Positions 25,208 through 33,663 of a DNA stretch of 41,933 nt are shown here, in pieces (the stretch's first letter is position 1; each line of letters begins with the position of its first letter). The stretch covers positions 1 to 41,933 of the forward strand of contig SXRM01000327.1 in NCBI GenBank assembly GCA_005792545.1. Direction: 5' to 3'. This DNA comes from Pseudomonadota bacterium. GTDB lineage: Bacteria; Myxococcota_A; UBA9042. Below the pieces are notes generated by a model, which ran no database searches, was not told the origin of the DNA, and saw only the letters and a program-made list of their open reading frames with translations. A program made the translations under genes and the position numbers.

Positions 25208-27940
25208 TCACGGTACGCACAGCTTGTCGGGGCGCGTCGGGAACGCATCGCGAATTCTCGCCGCGCAGTTGCGCACTTCGGGAAAGTTCGATCGCTCGGC
25301 AATGGCGCACAAGTCCTCATATGCCTTACCGACAAACTTGGCGACCTCGCAACCTCTAGCCGCGGCCTTGCCATACGACGGGACGTGTTCGACGGCTTTG
25401 CGGAAGAGCTCCACCGCTCGCTCGCCGTCGCCGCCGCCCCACGCCACGACGCCGGCGTCGCTGCACGCATAGGCCTCGGCAATCTGCCGTTCGGCACCGT
25501 GCTCGTCGGGCCGGACGCGGTACAACCACCATTCGCACTGGGACTCGTCAACCGGGTGGTAGAGGGTCAATGCGGCCGACCCGAAGGCCCACAGCCGGAC
25601 CTTGCCGCCGCATGCGAGCGGCCATTGCCCATCGGCCAGCGGCAGGCTTGCGTCAATTGCGGCGCACGTCGGGGTGGACGGCCATTTCAGCCGGCCGATG
25701 CGCGCGATGCCGTCGGAATTCACCTCGACCGTTAGCGATTTCGCCCAGGTGGTGGGGCGATAGACACGGACCGTGTTGTTCGGCCGCACGTCCGTTGGTG
25801 GACCTTCGACAGTCTGCTTTTCTGCGCTGGCCGCTGACAAATTGAGTAAGTCCAGGGCACCGCCCAGGCCATTGTGTACGGTCCATACGGCGAGCGACTC
25901 CGCGGCGGGCAAGTTTGCAAACGCCGGCCCCCAATGGCGGGCCAATGGCTCTGGCAGCGGCACAGGTGCCAACGGCAGCGCAGTTTTCGCCACGGCGCCT
26001 GACGAGGACTTGGGGCTTGGGCCCCTAGGCGATTCGCCAAGAAGCCACCAAGCCACTGAACCTGTACCAATGGCGACCACGGCGGCAAGCAAAATTCCGC
26101 GCAAAACACCGCCGGTCGACCGAGTCGACTGCTCTGGCTCAGATGCCGAGACGACGGGAACCTGCTGCGGTGCCGGAAGAGTTGGCGGCGATTGACGGGC
26201 AGCCAAAGCCGGCCGTTGCTCTTGTGGTGCGGACTGAACCGATGTCCACGCCTGAGTTGGCCGGCTTTCGAGGTTGGCGACTGCATTGCGCAGGGCTTGC
26301 CACGCATCGACGCCCGACCGGAATTTGGCGCCGTCGCCGTGTGCGCGCACGGCGTGGTCGAACCACGCAAACACTTCGTCCGAGCCAGGCGGCCCTTGGA
26401 GCCGCAAGTCCGGCGGGCGGTGGCCCAAGGTGAACGCGACGCCACACAGGCCGGCGAACAGCGCACCACACGCGGCAACGTCAAACTCAAAGGAGTTGCA
26501 ATGCAACTTGGCGCCGTGCCGGTCGGCCAACAACGTCGTGGCAACCGTTGCGGCGTCAGCGGCGCTAGCGGGCGGCAACGCGGGGACTGCAAGTCGCAAC
26601 TTGCGGCCTTGCATGACGACTGCTCCCGCCAAGTGAAGGCGACCGAAAGACAGGCCGTTGCGATGGGCGTCGGCCATGGCCTCAAGGAGCGGCAGCACGA
26701 TGCGCGCGGCGCGGTCTGGATCTTGGGGATTCGCGGAGCGGGTTCTCGTCAGTGGGTCTTCGCCATCGACCAGTTCGAAAGTCCAGTGCAGCTTGCCGTC
26801 GATAGGTTCAATCGACAAAAAACGCGGCGCCGCTGACGCTTGCACCTGACGCTGGCTAGCGCTAGCCCTTTCCCGTTCGGCCAGGTCGCTCGAAAGCCGC
26901 GCATCAAGTGGCACGGCCAACCGAAGGCTGCCGTCGGTGGCGTCTGCGGCCTGCCACATGCCGAGGTGTGCAGCTGTGCGGAGCTGCCCCTGCAACTTCA
27001 CCTTACTGAACTGCGCAGCGTGGGCGTGCCCGAGCATCAGGGTATGCGATGCCCGATCGAGATGCAGTTGTACCACCGTATGCCATTCGTTCGGTGCTTT
27101 TCGGTATGCTGCGAAGTCTGCAACCTCAGCGTCGGCCTTCGCTCGATACCTGGCCGCTTGCGCTTCGATTTTTGAGTACTCGGCACCCACAACCGCGCTG
27201 TCACCGGTAGCCACAGTCAAGATCGCCAAGCAATCCGTGCCGGCAACGGGCGCAACGCGAAGCAGCGGCGATAGGCACAGAGCAACCTTGCCATCGGGCG
27301 AGACCAGTAAGAGTTCGTGAGGCACTGGCGGTCGGTCAGCGGACCCAGCAACCGCGCCATCGTCGTCGCGGCGGCGATCCCCGCGCAGGCCTTGCCAGTG
27401 GCCCGACCAACCGGTTGGCCGAGCCGCCTCGCTTGCGGTTAGCCAGCCCAGACTGTAGCGTCCAAGGAAATCAAGGCCCTCCAGAGCTGGCCGCGCAACT
27501 GCCGCCAAATCCCGACTCGCTTCGACAGATGCGTGGACGCCGGATGGGCCGCGGTAATGGGCGACCCCGTTGCGGGCGCTGACCAGCCTTTCGAGTACCG
27601 GGACAGTCGACGGTTCGCGCCACCACCTTTGCAGCTCTGGACAGAAATGGGCCGGCGCGGCGGCAAGCGCTTCCTTGATGACATGCAGCGACTTGCCAAA
27701 CGACAGAGGCAGCCAGTCACCAAGTAGCTTGCGAATCTTGTCGTCGGCAACCCCATTTGCTGACCCGCTGGCGAGCGCGACCACTGCTAGAAAGTGGGAC
27801 ACACCCTCGACCAACGCCAACAATCGATGAAGCTCGTCTCCGGGGGCGGCACGGACGTGGTCGGCGTACAGCGCCGCCAGAGGTTCTGGCATCTCTTCCC
27901 GCCAGATTCGGTCGAGGTGGCTGTCGAAAAGCTGAGGCAT
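25208..27940 (-). CDS. HEPN-like, pseudokinase, single-TM protein
   Basis: About 910 residues. Residues 1-140 are helical and end in RNGVAHYRG, an R-x4-H signature (Arg123, His128) like HEPN ribonucleases. A middle domain (HELLLVSPDGKVALCLSPLL) resembles the corresponding domain of the divergent kinase at 28130. A kinase-shaped domain follows, but its catalytic loop reads NGLSFGRLHLAGAVV and lacks HRD, the Asn and DFG, so it should be a pseudokinase. A transmembrane helix (GILLAAVVAIGTGSVAWWLL) precedes a Cys-containing C-terminal region with a TPR-like segment (ERAVELFRKAVEHVPSYGKA). The ATG at 27940 starts directly at the conserved N-terminal domain; a longer frame is open to 28303 but is Gly/Arg-rich and antisense to the next gene. 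It is the first gene of the minus operon, 120 bp before the kinase-helicase. Confidence 0.7.
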   Translation of the reverse strand: MPQLFDSHLDRIWREEMPEPLAALYADHVRAAPGDELHRLLALVEGVSHFLAVVALASGSANGVADDKIRKLLGDWLPLSFGKSLHVIKEALAAAPAHFCPELQRWWREPSTVPVLERLVSARNGVAHYRGPSGVHASVEASRDLAAVARPALEGLDFLGRYSLGWLTASEAARPTGWSGHWQGLRGDRRRDDDGAVAGSADRPPVPHELLLVSPDGKVALCLSPLLRVAPVAGTDCLAILTVATGDSAVVGAEYSKIEAQAARYRAKADAEVADFAAYRKAPNEWHTVVQLHLDRASHTLMLGHAHAAQFSKVKLQGQLRTAAHLGMWQAADATDGSLRLAVPLDARLSSDLAERERASASQRQVQASAAPRFLSIEPIDGKLHWTFELVDGEDPLTRTRSANPQDPDRAARIVLPLLEAMADAHRNGLSFGRLHLAGAVVMQGRKLRLAVPALPPASAADAATVATTLLADRHGAKLHCNSFEFDVAACGALFAGLCGVAFTLGHRPPDLRLQGPPGSDEVFAWFDHAVRAHGDGAKFRSGVDAWQALRNAVANLESRPTQAWTSVQSAPQEQRPALAARQSPPTLPAPQQVPVVSASEPEQSTRSTGGVLRGILLAAVVAIGTGSVAWWLLGESPRGPSPKSSSGAVAKTALPLAPVPLPEPLARHWGPAFANLPAAESLAVWTVHNGLGGALDLLNLSAASAEKQTVEGPPTDVRPNNTVRVYRPTTWAKSLTVEVNSDGIARIGRLKWPSTPTCAAIDASLPLADGQWPLACGGKVRLWAFGSAALTLYHPVDESQCEWWLYRVRPDEHGAERQIAEAYACSDAGVVAWGGGDGERAVELFRKAVEHVPSYGKAAARGCEVAKFVGKAYEDLCAIAERSNFPEVRNCAARIRDAFPTRPDKLCVP

Positions 27941-28129
27941 TCTGCGCACGCACGAGCATGGTTGTGGGACGAGCATAGGCGTTCCGACGGCTGGTGCGCA
28001 AGCATGCCAAGCATGCGGGTCGTCAGGGTCGGGCCAACCTTGCCCCCACCCGCCACCACCGCTATCCTCGCCGGCGCGGAGGCATCCCACTTGAACGCAG
28101 CGACCCCTTCCAGGTTCCCGGCCGCTGGC
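27941..28129. promoter_or_regulatory. Divergent promoter region of the two HEPN-kinase-type genes
   Basis: A gap of up to 189 bp between the pseudokinase start (27940, minus) and the preferred start of the HEPN-kinase gene (28130, plus). It must hold promoters for both. The stretch around 27975-28020 contains repeated GCATGC/CAAGCATG words (GCAAGCATGCCAAGCATGCG) that could be an operator. No clear -35/-10 pair is claimed. If the plus gene starts at the ATG at 28004, the gap is only 63 bp. Confidence 0.35.
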
Positions 28130-30961
28130 GTGACCGACCCGGACCTCGCGCACCTCTACCGCACCCGCATGCCGCACCCGGTGGCGCGCGCTTATCACCA
28201 CTGGGAAAACGCCGCGCCCGGGACCCACCACGAACTGCACGCGGCCTTTGGCTTCTACGAGAGCCTGCTGTGGACCACGACCCTGGTGTCGCTGGCAGAG
28301 CATCTGTCGCGCCTGCCAGACGACGCGACGCGGCTGGCTGAACTTGGGCGCGCCGACAAGTTGGCGCTCTGGCTACGCAAGCCGACGCTCGCCACCTTGC
28401 AAGCGGCGCTGGGCTATTGCGCTGCACACCTCCCGCGGGCCGCCGCCGGCCATAGACAGGCCGCTGCGCTGCGGGCCGCGACCTTTGACGCCTACGCGGA
28501 TTTCGTCGCGACCCTAGAGACCGAAGCCGCCAGCCTGCGCTCGTCGCGCAACAGCCTGTACCACGGGCAGTTTCTCAACCTGGAACCGCAGGCCATCCTG
28601 CCGCAACTGCGCGAAGACCTTACGCAAGTGGCCGCGGCGGCACGCTGGCTGGGCGAACACCGAACGGTCGCGCGGTTACGCCGCGTCGGCACCGAGTTGC
28701 AGGTAACACCATTTGTGGGAGTTACCGGCGAAAACCGGCCAGTTGCGCTCGACGCCAACCGGGCAACCTGGGACCACCGGCCCAACGCCGACCTCTGCGT
28801 CGCTATCGACGAAGCCGGGCAGTTGATTTCGCTCGCGCCGTTCGTGCACGCCGCCCACGACAGATGGCGTTTGGCCTGGGAAATGGCCGGGGCGCGCCGC
28901 TGGCGCTACGTCGATTACCGCGATGGTTCGCAGTCCCTGGCGGCCGAAGCGGAGGACCTGGTCGAGCTAACCGGGCTGCCCGTGCGCCTTGGCCACTTGG
29001 ACGCGACGCTAGAGGAACTGGTGCTCACCCCGCGCGACGCCGCGCGCAACCCGGTTTGGCAAACTCGCTATCTGGTCGAGCCCACGTCGTTCGGCCACGG
29101 TGGACAGGGTGAACTCTTTCGGGCGCGCGACCGCCTGCTCGACCGTCCGTGCGTGGTCAAACGCATCCGTCAGGCCGCCGAAACGGGGCTGGCGTCGCCG
29201 GACAAGTTCTTTCGCGAAGCGCAGTTGTTGGCGCGCGTGCGCAGCCCGCATGTTGTCGCGGTGTACGACGTCGTGGTGGACCAGTGCCACCTGCCGGCGA
29301 TGATCCTGGAGCGCGTACCAGGGGTGACGCTGGAAGAGTTCGTTCGCCGCGCCGAGAGCGGCAAGCTGGAGCCAGCGGTCGCCGACGACCTTTTCCGGCA
29401 GATTTGTACGGCTGTGCAGGCCATGCACGCGGTCGACGTCGTGCACCGTGACCTGTCGCCGACCAATGTCATGGTGGTGACGGACGCGGATCTTGATGGC
29501 GAGGACGAGCGCAAGCGCTGGGCTGCGTTTGCCAAGCCGCACGCCGTGGTCATCGATTTTGGACTGGCGCGGCGGGTAAGCCCCGAGGCGTCTACGCGCC
29601 CCCAAGGGGCAGGACAGCGCTACTACACGGCACCAGAAGTGTTGCACGGCGACGACGTGCCGGCCGAACTTCGTCCGCGCAGTGATGTGTTCAGCTTGGC
29701 AAAAATCATGAACTACCTGCTGACCGGCCGCGGCGGCAAATGGCGAGGTGACGCCGTCCGAGAGGCTTGGTATCGCAATGCCACCGAGGAGGAGGTCGAG
29801 GCGCGTACGCCGTCGGTAGCGGAACTGTTGCGAATCATGCCAGCGACCCCGGCGCATCTCATTGCCCAAGGCGTCGCTGCCACACCGCCGGGGCAACCAG
29901 GGTCACAGAGGGTGGACCGCGCTGCCGCAGCCGAAGCGTCCCGCACCAGCGAAGCGTCGGTGGTGAACGTGCTGCATGCGGCGGCGGCGGTTGGCCCAGG
30001 GCGAAACGCCCAATCGTCGCCTGGCGGCGCAAAGCTCATCGATAGCGCGGCCTGGTCGGTCCGAACCGGCTGGAGTGTCCATCGACTGGCGGCGTGCGGC
30101 ACTGTCGTGGCCGCGATACCTAGTCCTTCCATTGGTACGGCCACGGCCCTGGTCGCGCACATCAATACCGCAGCAAGCGCGGCGCCGGCACAGGTCAAGT
30201 CCAAGCCGGTAGACCTTGGCGAGTCGCTAGCCGCCATTGCCGTGGCGCCCGCAGGCGTGCTGTATGGTTGTGGACCCTCTGGGGCGGTCCTTCGGTCCGG
30301 TGCGCCGTACAGCCAGCGCGAGATCGTCTTGCGCTGCCCGCCGTTCACGACACACATCGCGTGCGGCAAGGCTTGGGGGGACCAGTGGCTCGCCTCGCAT
30401 GCGCTTGAGAGCGGTCGATCGAAGCTGCTCCTTGCGCGCTTGCCCGTCGCGCCCCACGAATTGCCCAGGCCAACCCAGTGGCCCGCAGACCAGACCATCG
30501 CCCGGATGGGATTCGCGGACGATTGCCTGCACTTGCTGACGACGACTGGCAGATGGTGGATGTTGCCGCTGGAAGGTGCGTGGGGTCAGACCACGCCGCG
30601 TGTCAAGGTCAACCCGACCGTCAGCGGCGTGCGGGCGGTGGCGCTGGCCGGCGACTGCAAGGCGATCGTGGTAGCGACGGACGACCAGATTGTGCTGACA
30701 GCGCCAGGTCTGGGCCTGCACCACCACGCGTTGGTGGCACCTGCGACGCGGCGTCTCGCCATCGTGCCCGACGCCTCGCCAGACGGCGGCACACCAAGAC
30801 TGGTATCGGTGGACAAGCAGGGAAACATCTGGCTGTGGCGAACGCGGTCTCCTATGCCCGAGGGGCTTGGCTTGGCGCAAGAAATTACCGCGCTCGCCGT
30901 CACGCGCGACTGGGCGGTGGTTGGCACGGCGGGCGGGGTGGTTGGCTTTCGGATTCCGTAA
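28130..30961 (+). CDS. HEPN-like domain - Ser/Thr kinase - propeller-like C-terminus
   Basis: About 943 residues from GTG 28130. The N-terminal ~150 residues are homologous to the start of the divergent pseudokinase (TRMPHPVARAYHHWENAAPG versus EEMPEPLAALYADHVRAAPG) and end in RNSLYHG (Arg140, His145), an R-x4-H HEPN-type motif. A second shared domain follows (LCVAIDEAGQLISLAPFV). The kinase domain has GHGGQGELF, VVKRI, HRDLSPTNVMVV, DFGLARR and YYTAPEV, so it should be active. After an Ala/Pro/Ser-rich linker the last ~300 residues repeat β-strand-like units (IAVAPAGVLYGCGPSGAVL, RLVSVDKQGNIWLWRT, ALAVTRDWAVVGTAGGVVG), suggesting a β-propeller sensor. The GTG start is chosen because it aligns the two paralogous N-termini. 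An ATG at 28004 would add a Pro/Ala-rich leader. Confidence 0.75.
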   Translation: MTDPDLAHLYRTRMPHPVARAYHHWENAAPGTHHELHAAFGFYESLLWTTTLVSLAEHLSRLPDDATRLAELGRADKLALWLRKPTLATLQAALGYCAAHLPRAAAGHRQAAALRAATFDAYADFVATLETEAASLRSSRNSLYHGQFLNLEPQAILPQLREDLTQVAAAARWLGEHRTVARLRRVGTELQVTPFVGVTGENRPVALDANRATWDHRPNADLCVAIDEAGQLISLAPFVHAAHDRWRLAWEMAGARRWRYVDYRDGSQSLAAEAEDLVELTGLPVRLGHLDATLEELVLTPRDAARNPVWQTRYLVEPTSFGHGGQGELFRARDRLLDRPCVVKRIRQAAETGLASPDKFFREAQLLARVRSPHVVAVYDVVVDQCHLPAMILERVPGVTLEEFVRRAESGKLEPAVADDLFRQICTAVQAMHAVDVVHRDLSPTNVMVVTDADLDGEDERKRWAAFAKPHAVVIDFGLARRVSPEASTRPQGAGQRYYTAPEVLHGDDVPAELRPRSDVFSLAKIMNYLLTGRGGKWRGDAVREAWYRNATEEEVEARTPSVAELLRIMPATPAHLIAQGVAATPPGQPGSQRVDRAAAAEASRTSEASVVNVLHAAAAVGPGRNAQSSPGGAKLIDSAAWSVRTGWSVHRLAACGTVVAAIPSPSIGTATALVAHINTAASAAPAQVKSKPVDLGESLAAIAVAPAGVLYGCGPSGAVLRSGAPYSQREIVLRCPPFTTHIACGKAWGDQWLASHALESGRSKLLLARLPVAPHELPRPTQWPADQTIARMGFADDCLHLLTTTGRWWMLPLEGAWGQTTPRVKVNPTVSGVRAVALAGDCKAIVVATDDQIVLTAPGLGLHHHALVAPATRRLAIVPDASPDGGTPRLVSVDKQGNIWLWRTRSPMPEGLGLAQEITALAVTRDWAVVGTAGGVVGFRIP

Positions 30962-31016
30962 GCCGAGTTTGCAGCGATTGCCCACCAAGTTTGACGGGCG
31001 GCCGCCGAAGCTCAGG

Positions 31017-31047
31017 GCCCGTAAAAATCTACTCGATTTGTACGGGC
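31017..31047. terminator. Imperfect hairpin after the HEPN-kinase gene
   Basis: A 13-bp stem with one mismatch and a 5-nt loop: left arm GCCCGTAAAAATC, loop TACTC, right arm GATTTGTACGGGC. It lies 55 bp after the stop of the plus-strand kinase and upstream of nothing on that strand, where a terminator is expected. Because the other side holds a minus-strand toxin remnant it could serve both directions. There is no clear T-tract, so a factor-independent terminator is not certain. The flanking 210 bp (30962-31171) hold no gene that I can support. Confidence 0.45.
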
Positions 31048-31171
31048 GCCTGTTTGCTGGCTAAGTGGGTCGCAAGCTCGTGTCTTTGCAAGCCGACTCG
31101 CCGCTCCGCCGTCTGCCCGGGTCGACTACGTCCTTCATTGACATGCCCTCACGCGGGCCGCGCTCTCCGTG

Positions 31172-31363
31172 TTACGTGGTCAGCCTACCGACAAGCTCCG
31201 CCGACGGCCAGATGTCCAGGCCAGGAACACACCCGCGCAGCGAGAGCAAATCCTTGTCGCCTGTGCACAGTGGCACGGCTTGCTGCTTTGCAAGCGCCAG
31301 CCAGTGGTCATCATCGGGATCGCGGCAAATCCTGGCGATTTCAGGGCCTGTGCCCGTCTGGCC
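31172..31363 (-). pseudogene. 3' fragment of a PIN-domain (VapC-like) toxin gene
   Basis: The minus frame reads EIARICRDPDDDHWLALAKQ, then PLCTGDKDLLSLRG and DIWPSAEL. This is the C-terminal half of PIN ribonucleases ('cRDPdDd...A', 'TGDkDLL', 'tpaeF'). The N-terminal half with the first catalytic Asp and the Glu is missing: just upstream the sequence is the end of the hicA remnant in another frame. The fragment has no start codon of its own with a ribosome binding site. It is a deletion relic and should be inactive. Confidence 0.7.
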
Positions 31364-31367
31364 AGGG

Positions 31368-31577
31368 CTACTGCGAAAACTCGCGCCAATCCAAACCCAG
31401 TTGACTGACGGCGGCACGGACTGTCCCAGTCTTAAGGTCCTTTGGCCCCCAATCCGGCACGACCGTCGCTTAACCGCTCGTCGGATTGCGCCATTTCCGA
31501 TGCGACCCACCGCCGCGTCGCGGCACCTCCTCGCATCCCAGTGCGCGCAGGCGGCGTGCCACTTCGTCGTATCTCAC
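31368..31577 (-). pseudogene. hicA: hicA toxin gene broken by an in-frame TAA
   Basis: A GTG at 31577 overlaps the hicB stop by 4 nt and opens RYDEVARRLRALGCEEVPRR, then GGGSHRKWRNPTSG, the first half of a HicA mRNA interferase. The catalytic His is in the GSHRKW motif. Codon 36 is TAA (31470-31472). The same frame then continues ATVVPDWGPKDLKTGTVRAA, then LGLDWREFSQ and a TAG, the normal second half of HicA. A single substitution from CAA or AAA would restore a 69-residue protein, the usual HicA length. The short 35-residue product lacks the last strand and helix, so it should be inactive. Confidence 0.75.
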
Positions 31578-31819
31578 TGCTGGACGACCAGTCCCTCGAA
31601 CCAGATCGGCGATCGCCGCGACTCCACTTCGATCGCGAGCATCGCCTTGCCCTGGTCGTCGTATAGTTCCCGAACCGCCGCCATCGCATCCTGGACGTTG
31701 GCAATCGCTTCGTCCACGGTGCCCCCTTCCGTCACCAGTTCCGGCAGCAGCGGGCACGTCACGGTATAACCGCCCTCGGGTTGCGGCGTCAGCACCAGCG
31801 GAAGCTTGAAAACAGTCAC
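31574..31819 (-). CDS. hicB: HicB-family antitoxin
   Basis: An 81-residue protein from GTG 31819 with the HicB partial RNase H-like fold: LPLVLTPQPEGGYTVTCPLL, then PELVTEGGTVDEAIANVQDAM. The typical C-terminal DNA-binding domain of long HicB proteins is absent, as in the short HicB_lk class. It precedes hicA and overlaps it by 4 nt, the reverse-order (hicBA) arrangement. It appears intact while its partner toxin has an internal stop, so it is an orphan antitoxin. It lies 98 bp after the end of cassette B. Confidence 0.82.
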   Translation of the reverse strand: MTVFKLPLVLTPQPEGGYTVTCPLLPELVTEGGTVDEAIANVQDAMAAVRELYDDQGKAMLAIEVESRRSPIWFEGLVVQQ

Positions 31820-31917
31820 GACTTTTGCCCCGCTCGCGGCCTGGGCCGCAATGATCGCAGGGTACCACGACCGCCGCAGTCACGCGATGGAGCGCTGCGC
31901 CGGCGAATTCCTCCGCC

Positions 31918-33660
31918 TCAATACGGAAAAAACCGCCCCACCCGCGCCGCCAACTGCGCCTGCGCAACCCCCGCGCACACCGCCTGCAGGCCCTGTGGCG
32001 GCTGCTGGTGGGCGAGCAACGCCGCCAGCTGCCGCTCGCCGCTCTCACCAGCATCCATCGCGCGATCCAGGTCCGCCAAGATTACGAACCACGCACCGGT
32101 TTTCGGTGCCACCGCCCGCGATTCCGCCTCCAACGTCGCACAATCCATGCCAAGCTTGCGCGCACACCGAATCCGCCACCGCAAGGCACTGGGCCGCACA
32201 TGGTGCGTCGCCCGCGCCGCTTGCTCCAGTGCCGCGTCCGCAGCCAACCAGTCGCCCAGCAGCGCCAGCCCCGTGCCCAAGGCCAGTTGCAGGTAGCTCG
32301 GGTCGGCGACCAACTGGTCCTCGATGACCTCGTCCGCGAAGACCCGCAGCCGGTCGAAGGCTTCGCGGTCGCCCACCGCCCCCGCCAGCCGCAACGCCGC
32401 CGACAGCGGAAACGACAGGTTCTCCAGGTCCTGCTCGCGCCACCAGAACTCGACCGCCCGCGCCATCAACTGTAACGCCTCGCGTTCGCGACCGGCCTGC
32501 ACCTGCAAATACCGGCCAAGCGCACCGGCCAGTTTTGCACTGCCGCGGTTCACGGTGCCGCGCGTCCGCTCCACCACCTCACGGAGCACGGCGTCGTCCA
32601 AGTCCGCGCCGTCCGCCGCGTTCTGGATCCAGTTGGCGAGCACATCGGCGCGGTAAACGTCGGGCAAGTGGCGCAGACGGTCGGGGTTGGGCAGTTGCCG
32701 CACTAGCCGGCCAGCGTGGCGCGCCGCAATGGTGGTCAGGAACTCCAGCTCCGCAGCCGCATCGGCTGGCAATTCGCACCAGGCGGCCGACGTCCGCTCC
32801 AGCATATCGGCGACCAGCGACCAGTCTTTGACGAACTGCCGACCGCCGCGCACCTGGTGCCACAGGCGCCGCAGCGCACGCGCGCGCCGGATGGGGTCAC
32901 GCTCGGCGGCAAGCTGGTCGTCCGCGAGCCTGCCGTGGAAGGCCGCCTGCAGCGCCTCGGCCAGCGAACCCACGCCGAGAACCTCGATATCCGGGCGGTC
33001 GGCGGCCACCAGCAACTGCCGCACGCGGACTTCTTGCCCCTTGGCCACCAGCAGGCGCACGATGGTTTGCGTGCTCCTTGCGACCAACTCGACCTTGGCA
33101 TCCACCTCGGCCGCGACGACCTCGCCCGCCTCGGTCAACTCACCAATGGCGAGGATATCCGCGCGCGGAGCCGTCTGGGTAGCCACCGCCGCGGCGACGA
33201 TGCCGAAAGCGAGGCCAAAGCTGTGGCCCGAGATGGCGTCCGGTGCCGCACCCGCCGATCCGCTGGCGGCGTGGCTGACCAGATGTCCAGCCACTGCCGC
33301 GGCAAACGCATGCTGGGCGGCCACCGCCCGCGGAATCGGCAACGTCCGCGCCATGGCCTTGAGCGCATCGTCCAGCGCCCGCCGGGCGTTCGGCGCCAGC
33401 ACTGCCGTGGCCAGGGGCGTGTGTTCCGCAACCGGAAACAGCCACAGGTCGGCGCGCGCGGCGCCAAACGACGCCAGCAGCACCGCGATGGGTAGTGCTG
33501 GCCGCGGCCGCCCCGCCAATGACGCGCAGGCTTCCACCGCCATAGAATCTGCGCGTGGCCACAGCCACGGCCCAGCATGCAACTTGTCGCGCAGGGCGTG
33601 CCGTTCGACTGCGGGCATTTGGCCGGCGGCCAGCCGCGTTGCGAGGCGCTGCCAATCCAA
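31918..33660 (-). CDS. Lon-type (S16) peptidase domain with helical-repeat C-terminus, cassette B
   Basis: A 580-residue homologue of the cassette A protein at 17766. The Lon-like part spans residues ~50-230: GHSFGLAFGIVAAAVAT with Ser147, and ELTEAGEVVAAEVDAKVELV with Lys189, a Ser-Lys spacing of 42. The GEL...G block typical of Lon (here AIGELTEAGEV) is well kept. The C-terminal ~340 residues are TPR-like and align with the cassette A protein (AGRLVRQLPNPDRLRHLPDV, then ADVLANWIQNAADG). The protein ends LAARVGRFFPY, like ARWYPY in cassette A. The TTG start at 33660 is supported by GGAGG 7 nt upstream and lies 3 nt after the previous stop. There is no AAA+ domain; the ATPase at 35761 could be the energy-supplying partner, which is inference. 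Confidence 0.7.
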   Translation of the reverse strand: MDWQRLATRLAAGQMPAVERHALRDKLHAGPWLWPRADSMAVEACASLAGRPRPALPIAVLLASFGAARADLWLFPVAEHTPLATAVLAPNARRALDDALKAMARTLPIPRAVAAQHAFAAAVAGHLVSHAASGSAGAAPDAISGHSFGLAFGIVAAAVATQTAPRADILAIGELTEAGEVVAAEVDAKVELVARSTQTIVRLLVAKGQEVRVRQLLVAADRPDIEVLGVGSLAEALQAAFHGRLADDQLAAERDPIRRARALRRLWHQVRGGRQFVKDWSLVADMLERTSAAWCELPADAAAELEFLTTIAARHAGRLVRQLPNPDRLRHLPDVYRADVLANWIQNAADGADLDDAVLREVVERTRGTVNRGSAKLAGALGRYLQVQAGREREALQLMARAVEFWWREQDLENLSFPLSAALRLAGAVGDREAFDRLRVFADEVIEDQLVADPSYLQLALGTGLALLGDWLAADAALEQAARATHHVRPSALRWRIRCARKLGMDCATLEAESRAVAPKTGAWFVILADLDRAMDAGESGERQLAALLAHQQPPQGLQAVCAGVAQAQLAARVGRFFPY

Positions 33661-33663
33661 GGC

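Noticed and set aside
27794..28129. Upstream extension of the HEPN-kinase gene
   Set aside because: It overlaps the coding N-terminus of the divergent pseudokinase gene. The paralogous N-termini align only from GTG 28130.
30962..31171. A gene in the gap after the HEPN-kinase
   Set aside because: Open frames cross it, but none has a ribosome site, a domain or codon use like the neighbours. Only the hairpin is supported.
6575..31577. Reassigned stop codons (TAG/TAA read as Gln)
   Set aside because: Two genes have a single internal stop that Gln would repair, but many genes here end normally at TAA, TAG and TGA. Independent nonsense mutations are simpler.
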